A DNA stretch of 11,278 bases from Euryarchaeota archaeon UBA54 (GCA_002495735.1 DAGM01000063.1:1-11278); one strand, 5' to 3'; positions 1 to 7,344 are shown, counted from the first letter of the stretch. Made by a program: numbers and translations. The notes: generated from the letters alone by a model not told the origin.

Positions 1-1220
1 TGCGCAAACTCGCATTGATGCTCTCACTCCTTGTTTTGGCCGCCCCATTGAGCGGTTGCCTGTTATGGGGGGATGAAGGAGAACCAGAGGTGCAGCCCGA
101 GGAGGGGCCGGGGTTCGGAGCCTTCAGTGTGGTTGCCCCTATTGACACTGGAATCAACGTCTACCACAATCACTTCCTGATGAACGAGTCCTATCCGCAA
201 TGGCTACTCGATGGACTCGGCGTGAACAAAATCTGCGATGTCACGCTCACAGGTACCTGGCAGGAGCGCTATGAGGCTGACAAGGAGATCTGCTGGGACA
301 ACATCACCTCAGAGGACGTGGTCTGGTTCAGAGGTACTCGGATAATCGGCACGACGCCAGATGACAACACGGACATTCCGATTCTCGACGATCCCCAAGA
401 TGGCCACGGAACGGCTGTTACAGGAGCGGTCCTGAACGCCAATCCTGATGCTGTCATATTCTTCGTAGAGGGCTTCAGCGACGCTGCCGTGCTAGCCGCT
501 GCAAACCAGCCACTTGTTGACATCATCACCACCAGTTTCGGACCTATCCTCTCCGTCCCAGTACCTGGAATAGAAGATGCTACCAAGGTCGCAGTGGTGC
601 AAAACAAGAAATTGCACACCGGTGCTGCTGACAATTCGCCCTCGCCAGCGGTGCAGGACTCCACCGCTGGCCCTCCTTGGAGCATCGGCATATCGGGATA
701 CGCCGAAGAAGGTGACGATCAGAAGGAGACGATGAGTGGCTCATATCCTGATGTCGCGGCCGACTGGACGCAAGTCCTGCCTAACCACGACGATATCGAT
801 GGTTACCACGAGACCTCGGGGACCTCTTTCGCCACACCTAGGACTGCTGGATTACTCTCAAAGATTCTGATGGGCCTGCGTTCAGAGTTCGGTGACATGT
901 CATCTGGAGCAGATCCCGACACTCGCGGCGGACTGATGGTGAACGGTACCAACTTCACTGCCACAAACGATGACCTGCGCGACGCATTGAACCTCTCGGG
1001 ATGGTATCCCTCGTTCAACACCTGGGATCCTCTTTCAGGCACTACTCCGATATCACCAATCGCCCCCTGCACACAAGTTGGCTGGGGGGTCGTCAACGAG
1101 AGCAATGTCCTGCCGATTATAGAGCATCTGAACGGGACATCGATCATGTCAAACCGTCCGAGCGATGTGGAAATGTGCATGGAGGCGAATCAGGAGATTC
1201 GCGAGGCCTACTGGAATTAG
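1..1220 (+). CDS. Subtilisin-like (S8) serine protease, lipoprotein; start codon cut by window edge
   Basis: The frame is open from the first base. Bases 1-2 are TG, so the codon beginning one base before the window is NTG and is probably the true start; the protein would then begin MRKLALMLSLLVLAAPLSGC, a textbook lipoprotein signal with lipobox LSGC. A TTG at 15 or ATG at 18 would lose the positive n-region. The full S8 catalytic triad is visible. Counting from the TTG at 15, Asp44 lies in IDTG, His131 in GHGT and Ser271 in GTSFATP; Asn207 in AADN is the likely oxyanion-hole residue. Add 5 for the full protein of about 406 residues. Only 28 residues separate the lipobox Cys from the catalytic Asp, so there is no I9-type propeptide. 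The product is probably exported, anchored to the membrane by lipid and active at the cell surface on proteins or peptides. The family call is firm; the substrate is unknown. The HTH_10 gene follows after 43 bases. Confidence 0.9.
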   Translation, partial: RKLALMLSLLVLAAPLSGCLLWGDEGEPEVQPEEGPGFGAFSVVAPIDTGINVYHNHFLMNESYPQWLLDGLGVNKICDVTLTGTWQERYEADKEICWDNITSEDVVWFRGTRIIGTTPDDNTDIPILDDPQDGHGTAVTGAVLNANPDAVIFFVEGFSDAAVLAAANQPLVDIITTSFGPILSVPVPGIEDATKVAVVQNKKLHTGAADNSPSPAVQDSTAGPPWSIGISGYAEEGDDQKETMSGSYPDVAADWTQVLPNHDDIDGYHETSGTSFATPRTAGLLSKILMGLRSEFGDMSSGADPDTRGGLMVNGTNFTATNDDLRDALNLSGWYPSFNTWDPLSGTTPISPIAPCTQVGWGVVNESNVLPIIEHLNGTSIMSNRPSDVEMCMEANQEIREAYWN

Positions 1221-1263
1221 GTCAATCCGTTGAATTCAATACACAGCGCACCTTCGATGTGTT
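1221..1263 (+). promoter_or_regulatory. Short intergenic gap with possible promoter for the HTH_10 gene
   Basis: The gap holds an AT-rich stretch with the perfect 10-base palindrome TTGAATTCAA at 1230-1239, centred about 30 bases before the GTG start at 1264. No Shine-Dalgarno sequence precedes that GTG. The arrangement fits an archaeal leaderless transcript with a TATA-like element near -27, but the element is not a good TATA consensus. Read-through from the protease gene is equally possible. Confidence 0.3.
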
Positions 1264-1911
1264 GTGAGAAAGGTCATCCTGAGGTGGAAGATCCCCTCCT
1301 TGAGGGGAGCCAAAGAGCTCTCCAAATTCCTCGAAGTGGCAGAGAGAGTTGAGGTCCTAGGGCATTTGGCCGTCAGTTCCGAGGGAGTTACCCAGTTAGT
1401 CGAGATTAAGATGCGAGAGGGGCACTCAGTGGATGAGATCTCAAACTTTGACAGTTTCGAGGTCCTCGAGCAGCATGAAGAGGATTCTGACGGAGTCCTC
1501 GTCAGCCTGTTGTGTACACACCCTCTGGCGGTCTCCGCTATCGAGATGTCGAACATCCACGTGCAACCGCCCTATGGGATAGATGCAGAACGCGGGATGG
1601 AGCTCAGACTGTCGGGCCGATCTAAGTCTATTCGCAGGTTCCTAGCCCTTCTTAAGATGGTACTTCCACCCGACAAAATCAGTGTCCAATCCCTGAGGGG
1701 AGAGGAGAAGAATGGATGGTCAAAAACGCTGACTAAGAGACAGCGTGAGGTCCTGTCGCACGCTGTACGAAGAGGCTACTACAATCGGGATTCAGCCATA
1801 ACTCTGAGAGAGTTGTCTGACGAACTTGGGATGGCCCGGAGCACCCTAGGAGAACACCTCCAGAGGGCAGAGCAAGAAATCATGAAAATGGTCGTCGATG
1901 ATATGAATTGA
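1264..1911 (+). CDS. HTH_10 (Bat-type) archaeal transcription regulator
   Basis: This 215-residue protein carries a C-terminal helix-turn-helix of the bacterio-opsin-activator type (HTH_10) at about residues 156-210. It opens with LTKRQREVLSHAV, continues with a GYY segment, and has the recognition region LRELSDELGMARSTLGEHL followed by RAEQEIM. The N-terminal 150 residues form a mixed alpha/beta region like the sensor part of Bat-related proteins; I recognise no ligand-binding motif there. The start is a GTG with no visible ribosome binding site. HTH_10 proteins are DNA-binding regulators in archaea, sometimes responding to oxygen, light or metabolic state. The molybdenum hydroxylase operon begins 55 bases downstream on the same strand, with a strong dyad between the two, so it is a natural candidate target; this is inference from position only. 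Family call strong, target and signal unknown. Confidence 0.85.
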   Translation: MRKVILRWKIPSLRGAKELSKFLEVAERVEVLGHLAVSSEGVTQLVEIKMREGHSVDEISNFDSFEVLEQHEEDSDGVLVSLLCTHPLAVSAIEMSNIHVQPPYGIDAERGMELRLSGRSKSIRRFLALLKMVLPPDKISVQSLRGEEKNGWSKTLTKRQREVLSHAVRRGYYNRDSAITLRELSDELGMARSTLGEHLQRAEQEIMKMVVDDMN

Positions 1912-1926
1912 CCCCACAGGGGTCAA
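1908..1926. promoter_or_regulatory. Perfect 8-bp inverted repeat, candidate operator or hairpin
   Basis: TTGACCCC and GGGGTCAA form an exact inverted repeat around the three-base spacer ACA. The left arm contains the TGA stop of the HTH_10 gene. It ends 40 bases before the ATG of the 2Fe-2S subunit. No T-tract follows it, so it does not look like a terminator, and archaea in general do not need hairpin terminators. Its position, upstream of where a TATA box would sit for a leaderless transcript, suits an activator or repressor site. It could also act as an RNA hairpin that protects a 3' end. Confidence 0.5.
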
Positions 1927-1966
1927 ACCGAATACTCAAAGGTTGTAGCGCTGGTGTGCTCACTGC
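1927..1966 (+). promoter_or_regulatory. Putative promoter region of the molybdenum hydroxylase operon
   Basis: This short gap contains the AT-rich stretch GAATACTCAAA at about 1930-1940, some 27-37 bases before the ATG at 1967. It is only a weak match to an archaeal TATA box. No clear Shine-Dalgarno sequence precedes the ATG, which would fit a leaderless transcript starting close to the ATG. Transcription through from the regulator gene cannot be excluded. Confidence 0.25.
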
Positions 1967-2536
1967 ATGGTTCAGTTCCGACTGCCGATGCTGCCCGCGC
2001 CAAACGAGGTGCCTTGGTCGGCATTAGTGAATGGTAACGAGGTCTCAGTACGGATAGAGAGCAATGCGATTCTGCTCGATGTGCTTCGTGACAAAGCGGG
2101 TAGCCTCGGCACCAAGCGAGGATGTGACATGGGCACCTGTGGGTGCTGTAGCGTACTTATTGATGGAGTTCCCAGACTGTCCTGCCTGACTCTGGCCCAG
2201 GAGGCATCCGGATGCGGGATTACCACGGTTGAGGGACTAGCGGACGGCCATCACCTCCACCCAATCCAAAAGACCTTCACCGAGTGCGGAGGGAGCCAGT
2301 GTGGCTTCTGTTCACCCGGTTTCCTAGTGGTCATCTCAGCGCTTCTAGAGGAGAATCCGACCCCCAGCGACACCGAAATCAAGGGAGCCATCGAAGGTAA
2401 CCTCTGCAGATGTACCGGATACCAACAGATTGTCGATTCCGTCCGGGTTGCCTCCGAGATTCTAGTATCAGGAGAAGATGTTGGAGATTCCACTGCGGCC
2501 AAGAGCGATCCCCATCCCGGCTATGGAGAGAATTGA
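1967..2536 (+). CDS. 2Fe-2S subunit of xanthine dehydrogenase-family molybdenum hydroxylase
   Basis: This 189-residue protein is the small iron-sulfur subunit that passes electrons between the molybdenum centre and the FAD subunit. Both clusters are complete. The N-terminal plant-ferredoxin-type cluster uses Cys53, Cys58, Cys61 and Cys73 (spacing x4, x2, x11; GCDMGTCGCC then SCL). The C-terminal helical-domain cluster uses Cys112, Cys115, Cys147 and Cys149 (QCGFCSPG, then LCRCTGY). Gln111 before the first Cys of the second cluster is the usual residue close to the molybdopterin cofactor. The usual length is about 160; the excess is a roughly 17-residue N-terminal lead and a polar 25-residue tail. 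An in-frame ATG at 1988 is an alternative start. It ends 9 bases before the large subunit gene, and its stop overlaps that gene's ribosome binding site. It is related to HcrC, CoxS and XdhC-type small subunits; the FAD subunit downstream favours the HcrC type. Confidence 0.93.
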   Translation: MVQFRLPMLPAPNEVPWSALVNGNEVSVRIESNAILLDVLRDKAGSLGTKRGCDMGTCGCCSVLIDGVPRLSCLTLAQEASGCGITTVEGLADGHHLHPIQKTFTECGGSQCGFCSPGFLVVISALLEENPTPSDTEIKGAIEGNLCRCTGYQQIVDSVRVASEILVSGEDVGDSTAAKSDPHPGYGEN

Positions 2537-2540
2537 GGTG
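2535..2540 (+). promoter_or_regulatory. Ribosome binding site for the large subunit
   Basis: GAGGTG lies 5 bases before the ATG at 2546 and overlaps the stop codon of the small subunit gene. It supports this start over the in-frame ATG at 2636, which has no such site, so the unusual N-terminal extension of the large subunit is probably really translated. The overlap suggests translational coupling. Confidence 0.6.
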
Positions 2541-2545
2541 ACTCG

Positions 2546-5302
2546 ATGAGCGAGGACAAAGATAGGGTGGAGGGTTACCGCCAGCAGAGCGGTAAGTTAC
2601 CATTCTCTCGTCCGGGTTCTGGTGGCAGCCGCAAGATGAGCAAGCCGCGCGACGAGGATACGATAGCGAGCATCAGAGGGAGTGGTGGACACAAGCACGA
2701 CGATGTGGTGACCGGCTCGGCCATTGGCAGGCCCACTGCATTGATCGATGGTCGATGGAAGGTCACCGGGCAGGCTCAGTACGGAGACGATGTGCGACTT
2801 CCTGGTGAGTTGATTGGCAGGATTGTTCGTTCGAAGCATCACTATGCCAGAGTGCTATCCATCGATGCCTCTGCGGCCATAGAATTGCCTGGAGTGGTCG
2901 CTGTGGCCACCGGGCAGGATGCCAGTGAAAAATTCGGCGTGCTTCCCGTGACCAAAGACGAGCACGCGATGGCCCAAGAAAAAGTGCGTCACGTCGGAGA
3001 CCTGATTGCCTGTGTTGCCGCGACCGATGAGGCCACGGCAAGAGAAGCAGTACGACTCGTCGAGGTTGAGTACGAGGAGCTCGAAGCGATCCACGACATG
3101 AGGCAAGGGCTGGAAGACTCTGTCGAGCCTATCCATGACAGGGGCAAGTACCACATCGGCGCGTCAAACGTCCAAAAGAGGGTTTTCCAGGAATTCGGTG
3201 ACATCGAGGGCATGTCCACCAATGCTGTAGCCAGCCACAACTCCAACTGGTTGTTCGCTGGTGCCAACCACGGATTCACGGAGCCTCATGCCGTAGTCGC
3301 CAATTGGGACCCATCTGGGAGACTGACACTGTACACTCCGCAACAGGTCCCGCACTATGTCCACAGGGCTCTGGCTGATGTCCTTGACATCCCAATGCAC
3401 CAAATCAACGTCCACCGGACCTTTGTCGGCGGTGGTTTCGGAGGCAAGTCAGACCCGTTTCCACACGAGATGTGTGCCGCCATACTGTCTCGTAAGACAG
3501 GCAGGCCGGTCAGGATTAACTTCGACCGCGAAGAGGTCTTCTGGGTGAATCGCGGGCGGCACCCTTCTCGAATCGGGATGAATCTGCACGCCGATTCCGA
3601 GGGCAGGATCTGCGGTATCGAAACTGATGCCCTGATTGATGGTGGAGCCTTCGCCTCCTTCGGACACGTCACCACTTACTACAACGGCGTGCTCCACACC
3701 GCTCCCTATGAAATCGGAGCCTTCCACTACACCGGAGCGAGAGTCTGGACCAACAAGCCTGCGAGCGGCGCGATGCGAGGACACGGTGCGGTCAACTCGC
3801 GATGTGCAGTTGAGGTCGGGATGGATGACCTCGCTGAACAATTGAGTGTCGACCCAATCACCCTTAGGCTGGCCAATCTCCTGCCTCCTCACTCCGCGAC
3901 TATCACTGGATTCAGGGTCACCAGTATCGGCATGCGCGAATGTCTCGAGCGCGTCAGACAGGCTTCAGGTTGGGACGACAAGTTCCGCAAGCTACCCGAC
4001 GGTCACGGAGTCGGTATCGGTTGTGGCTTCTTTATCTCGGGCAGCGGGCTGCCCATTCACTGGGAGCCAAACAAGTTCCCTCACGCCACCGTCCACCTCA
4101 AGATCGACATGGACGGAGGAGTCACGGTCCACACCGGAGCCGCCGAGATTGGCCAGGGTTCTGACACCGTAATCGCCCAGTCGGTGGCCGAAGTTCTGGG
4201 CCTCCCTCTCGACATGATTAGGATTAGGAGTAGAGAGACTGACACCTCTCCGGTCGACCTCGGCTCGTACTCGTCTCGTGTGACTTTCATGAACGCCAAC
4301 GCAGCCATCTCTGCAGCAATGGGAATACGGCAGGAACTTCTGGAAGCAGCAGCAGCAGTGACTGAGGCGCCTGTTGAGAAACTGGTGATTGGCGATCGTC
4401 GCATCTACAGGAAGGACGACCCCGCAGTCGGAGTGTCCTATCTTGAAGCGCTTCACAAGGCGCAGGAAGACAAAGGGGCTCTAGTGTCATCTGGTGCCTA
4501 CCGGACGCCTCCGATGGGACGGGTACACAAGGGAGCCGGCGCAGGAATAGCCCCCGCCTACTCGTTCTCTGCCTACGTAGCCGAGGTCAAGGTCGACATC
4601 GAGACCGGGCAGACCAAGGTGCTCAAGGTGTGGGCCGCGCACGATTGCGGCAAGGCACTCAACCCGCTGTCTGTGAAGGGCCAGATAATCGGTTCATGCC
4701 ACATGGGCCTAGGTCAGGTCCTCAGCGAGGAAATGAAGTACGGCAGAAACGGTCACCTGATCAACCCCGATCTCCTCGATTACAAAATCCCAACCATCCA
4801 CGAGATGCCCGAGGTAGTGCCCATCATCGTCGAGTCAAACGACTCCGAGGGCCCATTTGGTGCGAAGGAGGCAGGCGAGGGGCCCCTTCTGCCTATCCTG
4901 CCTGCAGTTTGTAATGCCGTGTACGACGCGGTCGGCATCCGCACCAGCGAGTTACCAATCACTCCAGACAGAGTGCACAGGATGATTGAGGCTCGCTGCA
5001 AGCAGGAGGGAGTCGCCCCGCTCGACCTAAGTTCACCTGAGTTACATCATTCGGAACTACAAGGGGTCCTCGAGGCTCGCGCCTCCGAGCACGCCTCGCG
5101 CGATGCCGCACGGGCATCGGACCCAGCCCCCTCTGACTACAACAACGGAGCTCTCTTCGGTTTTGACCCAGAGATACCTGCTGACAAACAAGACGAACGC
5201 TGGGTCGTCAGCGTCACTCCGGGCAGCGACTACATGGAGAATCCGCGCCTCGCGGGGAGCGCTTGGAAGCACACTGAGAGACGGCACGGAGGTGGTTCCT
5301 GA
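2546..5302 (+). CDS. Molybdopterin-binding large subunit of HbCR-type molybdenum hydroxylase
   Basis: This 918-residue protein is the catalytic subunit carrying the molybdopterin cofactor. The alpha/beta hammerhead domain runs from about residue 72 to 180. The first cofactor-binding domain follows, with the GGGFGGK loop at 295-301 and GAMRGHG at 408-414. The second contains AEIGQGSDT and the FGAKEAGEGP motif at 771-780, in which Glu778 matches the catalytic glutamate of the family (GEP/GEG context). There is no CoxL-type AYXCSFR active-site loop, so it is not a form I CO dehydrogenase. GAMRGHG and GAKEAGEG resemble proteins annotated as 4-hydroxybenzoyl-CoA reductase alpha subunit. Family members are usually 750-800 residues; the excess is a 65-70-residue polar, Gly/Ser/Arg-rich N-terminus and about 100 extra C-terminal residues ending HGGGS. 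No signal peptide or Tat motif is seen, so the enzyme should be cytoplasmic. Its stop overlaps the start of the FAD subunit by one base (TGATG). Substrate unknown. Confidence 0.93.
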   Translation: MSEDKDRVEGYRQQSGKLPFSRPGSGGSRKMSKPRDEDTIASIRGSGGHKHDDVVTGSAIGRPTALIDGRWKVTGQAQYGDDVRLPGELIGRIVRSKHHYARVLSIDASAAIELPGVVAVATGQDASEKFGVLPVTKDEHAMAQEKVRHVGDLIACVAATDEATAREAVRLVEVEYEELEAIHDMRQGLEDSVEPIHDRGKYHIGASNVQKRVFQEFGDIEGMSTNAVASHNSNWLFAGANHGFTEPHAVVANWDPSGRLTLYTPQQVPHYVHRALADVLDIPMHQINVHRTFVGGGFGGKSDPFPHEMCAAILSRKTGRPVRINFDREEVFWVNRGRHPSRIGMNLHADSEGRICGIETDALIDGGAFASFGHVTTYYNGVLHTAPYEIGAFHYTGARVWTNKPASGAMRGHGAVNSRCAVEVGMDDLAEQLSVDPITLRLANLLPPHSATITGFRVTSIGMRECLERVRQASGWDDKFRKLPDGHGVGIGCGFFISGSGLPIHWEPNKFPHATVHLKIDMDGGVTVHTGAAEIGQGSDTVIAQSVAEVLGLPLDMIRIRSRETDTSPVDLGSYSSRVTFMNANAAISAAMGIRQELLEAAAAVTEAPVEKLVIGDRRIYRKDDPAVGVSYLEALHKAQEDKGALVSSGAYRTPPMGRVHKGAGAGIAPAYSFSAYVAEVKVDIETGQTKVLKVWAAHDCGKALNPLSVKGQIIGSCHMGLGQVLSEEMKYGRNGHLINPDLLDYKIPTIHEMPEVVPIIVESNDSEGPFGAKEAGEGPLLPILPAVCNAVYDAVGIRTSELPITPDRVHRMIEARCKQEGVAPLDLSSPELHHSELQGVLEARASEHASRDAARASDPAPSDYNNGALFGFDPEIPADKQDERWVVSVTPGSDYMENPRLAGSAWKHTERRHGGGS
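5288..5295 (+). promoter_or_regulatory. Strong ribosome binding site for the FAD subunit
   Basis: GGAGGTGG lies within the last codons of the large subunit gene and ends 6 bases before the ATG at 5302. It decides for this ATG over the second in-frame ATG at 5308 and, with the one-base TGATG overlap, points to coupled translation of the two subunits. Confidence 0.7.
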
Positions 5303-6285
5303 TGCGCATGCCGCCATTCGAGCTCCATACACCCAGTTCACTCGACGAGGCGCTCTCGCTAGCCGGAGACTTACAGCAGTCGAATCAGGATTTCGACTGG
5401 GTCGCCGGTGGGACAGATCTGTTGCCCAATTACAAGTGGCACCTCAATGCCAAGCCGCACGTCATCTCTCTGGCCGGCGTCCCGGAGCTCTCTGAACTGT
5501 CCGAGACTCACATTGGCGCGATGGTGAGGTTGCAAGATCTGGCTGATTCAGAAGCGGTGCACCCACTCGTAGCGAAGGCCTCCAGTATGGTCGCCAGTGT
5601 GATGATACGGCGTTCGGGCACGGTTGGCGGGAACATTTGCCTCGACACGAGGTGCTTCTGGTTCAACCAGTCCGAGGAATGGCGAGAGTCGATTGAGTGG
5701 TGTTACAAGTGCGACTGTGGTACTGGTGCCGACTGCAGAGTTATTCCAAACCAGAACACTCAGTGCGTAGCCACCTACCAAGCCGATTTGGCTCCGGTTC
5801 TGATGTGCCTTGGTGCAACTATTCACCTAGCCAGCCCCTCGCAAAGCAGATCGATGCCCCTAACCGAATTCTTCGAGTTGGACGGGATTACTCGCAATGC
5901 CCTCGCACCTGGGGAGCTGGTGACTCACCTCACCCTGCCTGATGACGTCTCGGAGTGGAGAGGCGATTATCAAAAGCTGCGGCAGAGAGAATCTTGGGAT
6001 TTTCCCGAGGCGGGGGTCGCTGTGCTCTGGAAGTCGGGGTCGGACGGCTCTCCGAGTGATCTCAGGGTCGCGACCACAGGACTGGAGTCAATTCCAGGCT
6101 TCCACTCTGCCGAGGCGATTGCAGCACTAGCCAGTTGGAGCGGAGGCCCTAGTGTTGACGAACTGGCTGAGGCGGTCAGAAAGGCGGTCAAACCGGTATT
6201 GAACACATGGTACCCTCCGTCATACAGGCGCAAGATGGTCAAGGTCTTAACAAAGCGAGCGAGCAGCGGCCTATTGGAAGTCTAG
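5302..6285 (+). CDS. FAD subunit of molybdenum hydroxylase with HbCR-type [4Fe-4S] insertion
   Basis: This 327-residue protein is the medium, FAD-binding subunit. The FAD-binding motifs are AGGTDLLPN at residues 35-43 and TVGGNIC at 107-113; a CO-dehydrogenase-type C-terminal domain follows from about residue 215. Between the FAD motifs and the rest lies an insertion absent from ordinary xanthine and CO dehydrogenase medium subunits. It starts RCFWFNQSEEWR and holds Cys118, Cys134, Cys145 and Cys155 (spacing x15, x10, x9). In 4-hydroxybenzoyl-CoA reductase of Thauera the equivalent cysteines (from memory 122, 138, 146, 155) bind a [4Fe-4S] cluster that links FAD to ferredoxin and allows a low-potential reduction. 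The first spacing is identical; the later loops are longer by three and one residues, and two more Cys (137, 139) are present. This is the best evidence that the operon encodes an HcrABC-like enzyme. Reaction direction and substrate remain unproven. Confidence 0.92.
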   Translation: MRMPPFELHTPSSLDEALSLAGDLQQSNQDFDWVAGGTDLLPNYKWHLNAKPHVISLAGVPELSELSETHIGAMVRLQDLADSEAVHPLVAKASSMVASVMIRRSGTVGGNICLDTRCFWFNQSEEWRESIEWCYKCDCGTGADCRVIPNQNTQCVATYQADLAPVLMCLGATIHLASPSQSRSMPLTEFFELDGITRNALAPGELVTHLTLPDDVSEWRGDYQKLRQRESWDFPEAGVAVLWKSGSDGSPSDLRVATTGLESIPGFHSAEAIAALASWSGGPSVDELAEAVRKAVKPVLNTWYPPSYRRKMVKVLTKRASSGLLEV

Positions 6286-6286
6286 C

Positions 6287-7216
6287 ATGAAATGGGTTCT
6301 GAGTGCAGGAGTCGCCCTATTTCTCCTGACCTGTGCTGCACCGGTTCAGGGGCAACTAGGATCTTGGGAACTAGGAATTGACTACCCGCAGGATAACGAA
6401 GATGTACCCTTCAACGTCGGCACCGACGGCGGCGTCTCAATACAATTCTTCGTCAACAACGAGGAACTCGCCGACATAGGCGTCGAGTTCGACTACGAAA
6501 TTCCATTCAGTGGTGAGGTGGACGGTCCTGAGTCAGAGACCATCGGAGCGGGAGACAACAAGTCGTTCATGCTCACGATCTCGGGTATCGACGTCTGGAG
6601 TTACGCTGCTGATTCCAAGGAGGAGTTTACCATCTCGGCCACGCTGGTATCTAGGGCAGGGCTTCCCATCGCTCTGCCGGGCGAAGTGCAGGAGGTGGTG
6701 GGTAATCTGAAGATACCGACCATCTACTCGCTCGAGGTCGACATCTCAGATCCTGTCGGAGCTATGAACGCTGGCTCTGACGTCATTCTCACGGTCACCG
6801 TGACCAACAGGGGGAACGTTCAGGACAAGGTTGGAGAGGTCGAGGTGAGTGACAACTGCCCCCTCCTGACCACCGACAACGGACTGGACTCCCTGATGAC
6901 CAGTAACATCGGCGCAGGGCAGTCCGTCGAGGAGAATCTGATTGCAACGGCATCAGAGAGCCATCCTCGCAGAAACTGCAAGATTGAAGTCTCTGTCTCC
7001 TCCAACGGGGCGATGAACTCTGGAGGTTCTGAGATAGCCGATGATGATACCACGGTGACTGTGGAGCCTCCTCTCGTTGCCGACGAGGAGAACAATGATC
7101 CAGAAGATACTAACAATCCGGTAGAAATTGTTAGTTCCAGCCTCCCAGCACCAGGAATCGCGACTCTGATTTGTGCCTTGGCTATCGCTTCACTAGCGGC
7201 TCCTAGAAGATTCTAA
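6287..7216 (+). CDS. Secreted Ig-like surface protein with PGF-CTERM-like sorting tail
   Basis: This 309-residue protein has a clear Sec signal peptide (MKWVLSAGVALFLLTCAAPVQG, cleavage near residue 22) and then two beta-rich modules at about 24-140 and 145-255. The second, with VILTVTVTNRGNVQDK, resembles the CARDB/NEW3 type of Ig-like fold common in archaeal surface proteins; Cys191 and Cys231 in it could form a disulfide. An acidic Asp/Glu/Asn-rich linker follows, then LPAPG at 286-290, a short hydrophobic stretch and the ending RRF. This tripartite tail resembles archaeosortase substrates of the PGF-CTERM group, with PAPG in place of PGF. The product is probably anchored outside the cell. 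The start follows the FAD subunit stop by one base, with GGAAG six bases upstream, so it probably shares the molybdenum hydroxylase transcript. I see no catalytic motif. A substrate-binding or purely structural role are both possible. Confidence 0.75.
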   Translation: MKWVLSAGVALFLLTCAAPVQGQLGSWELGIDYPQDNEDVPFNVGTDGGVSIQFFVNNEELADIGVEFDYEIPFSGEVDGPESETIGAGDNKSFMLTISGIDVWSYAADSKEEFTISATLVSRAGLPIALPGEVQEVVGNLKIPTIYSLEVDISDPVGAMNAGSDVILTVTVTNRGNVQDKVGEVEVSDNCPLLTTDNGLDSLMTSNIGAGQSVEENLIATASESHPRRNCKIEVSVSSNGAMNSGGSEIADDDTTVTVEPPLVADEENNDPEDTNNPVEIVSSSLPAPGIATLICALAIASLAAPRRF

Positions 7217-7310
7217 TAATTCCCCTCTTTGCACTCAATAAGAGAAGATAGAGAGAGTGCAGAAACAACACTGGACGTACAAGAATCCGGCCAGAGACAT
7301 GAACTTCGAT

Positions 7311-7339
7311 GAGCAACATATAACTGTGAAATGATGCTC
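7311..7339. promoter_or_regulatory. TATA-like box inside an imperfect dyad
   Basis: GAGCAACA (7311-7318) and TGATGCTC (7332-7339) are inverted repeats matching at 7 of 8 positions. They flank and partly overlap the TATA-like sequence CATATAAC (7317-7324). A protein binding the two arms would block or help TBP/TFB binding, so this is a candidate operator for the MoxR cluster. With arms this short chance is not excluded. Confidence 0.35.
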
Positions 7340-7344
7340 GCGGA

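Noticed and set aside
1908..1926. Bacterial-style intrinsic terminator
   Set aside because: The hairpin is perfect but no T-tract follows, and the organism appears archaeal, where termination depends on T-tracts rather than hairpins.
3449..3892. Minus-strand open frame of 147 codons inside the molybdopterin subunit gene
   Set aside because: It lies wholly antisense to conserved catalytic motifs of the large subunit and shows no recognisable domain; the same holds for the minus-strand frames at 269-691 and 3992-4456.
4345..4360. GCA triplet run, and a similar CTG run at about 7470-7485
   Set aside because: These are short codon runs encoding Ala and Leu stretches in a helix and a membrane segment, not an independent repeat element.
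2546..5302. Form I CO dehydrogenase large subunit (CoxL)
   Set aside because: The AYXCSFR active-site loop is absent (GAMRGHG is present instead), and the FAD subunit carries the HbCR-type cysteine insertion.
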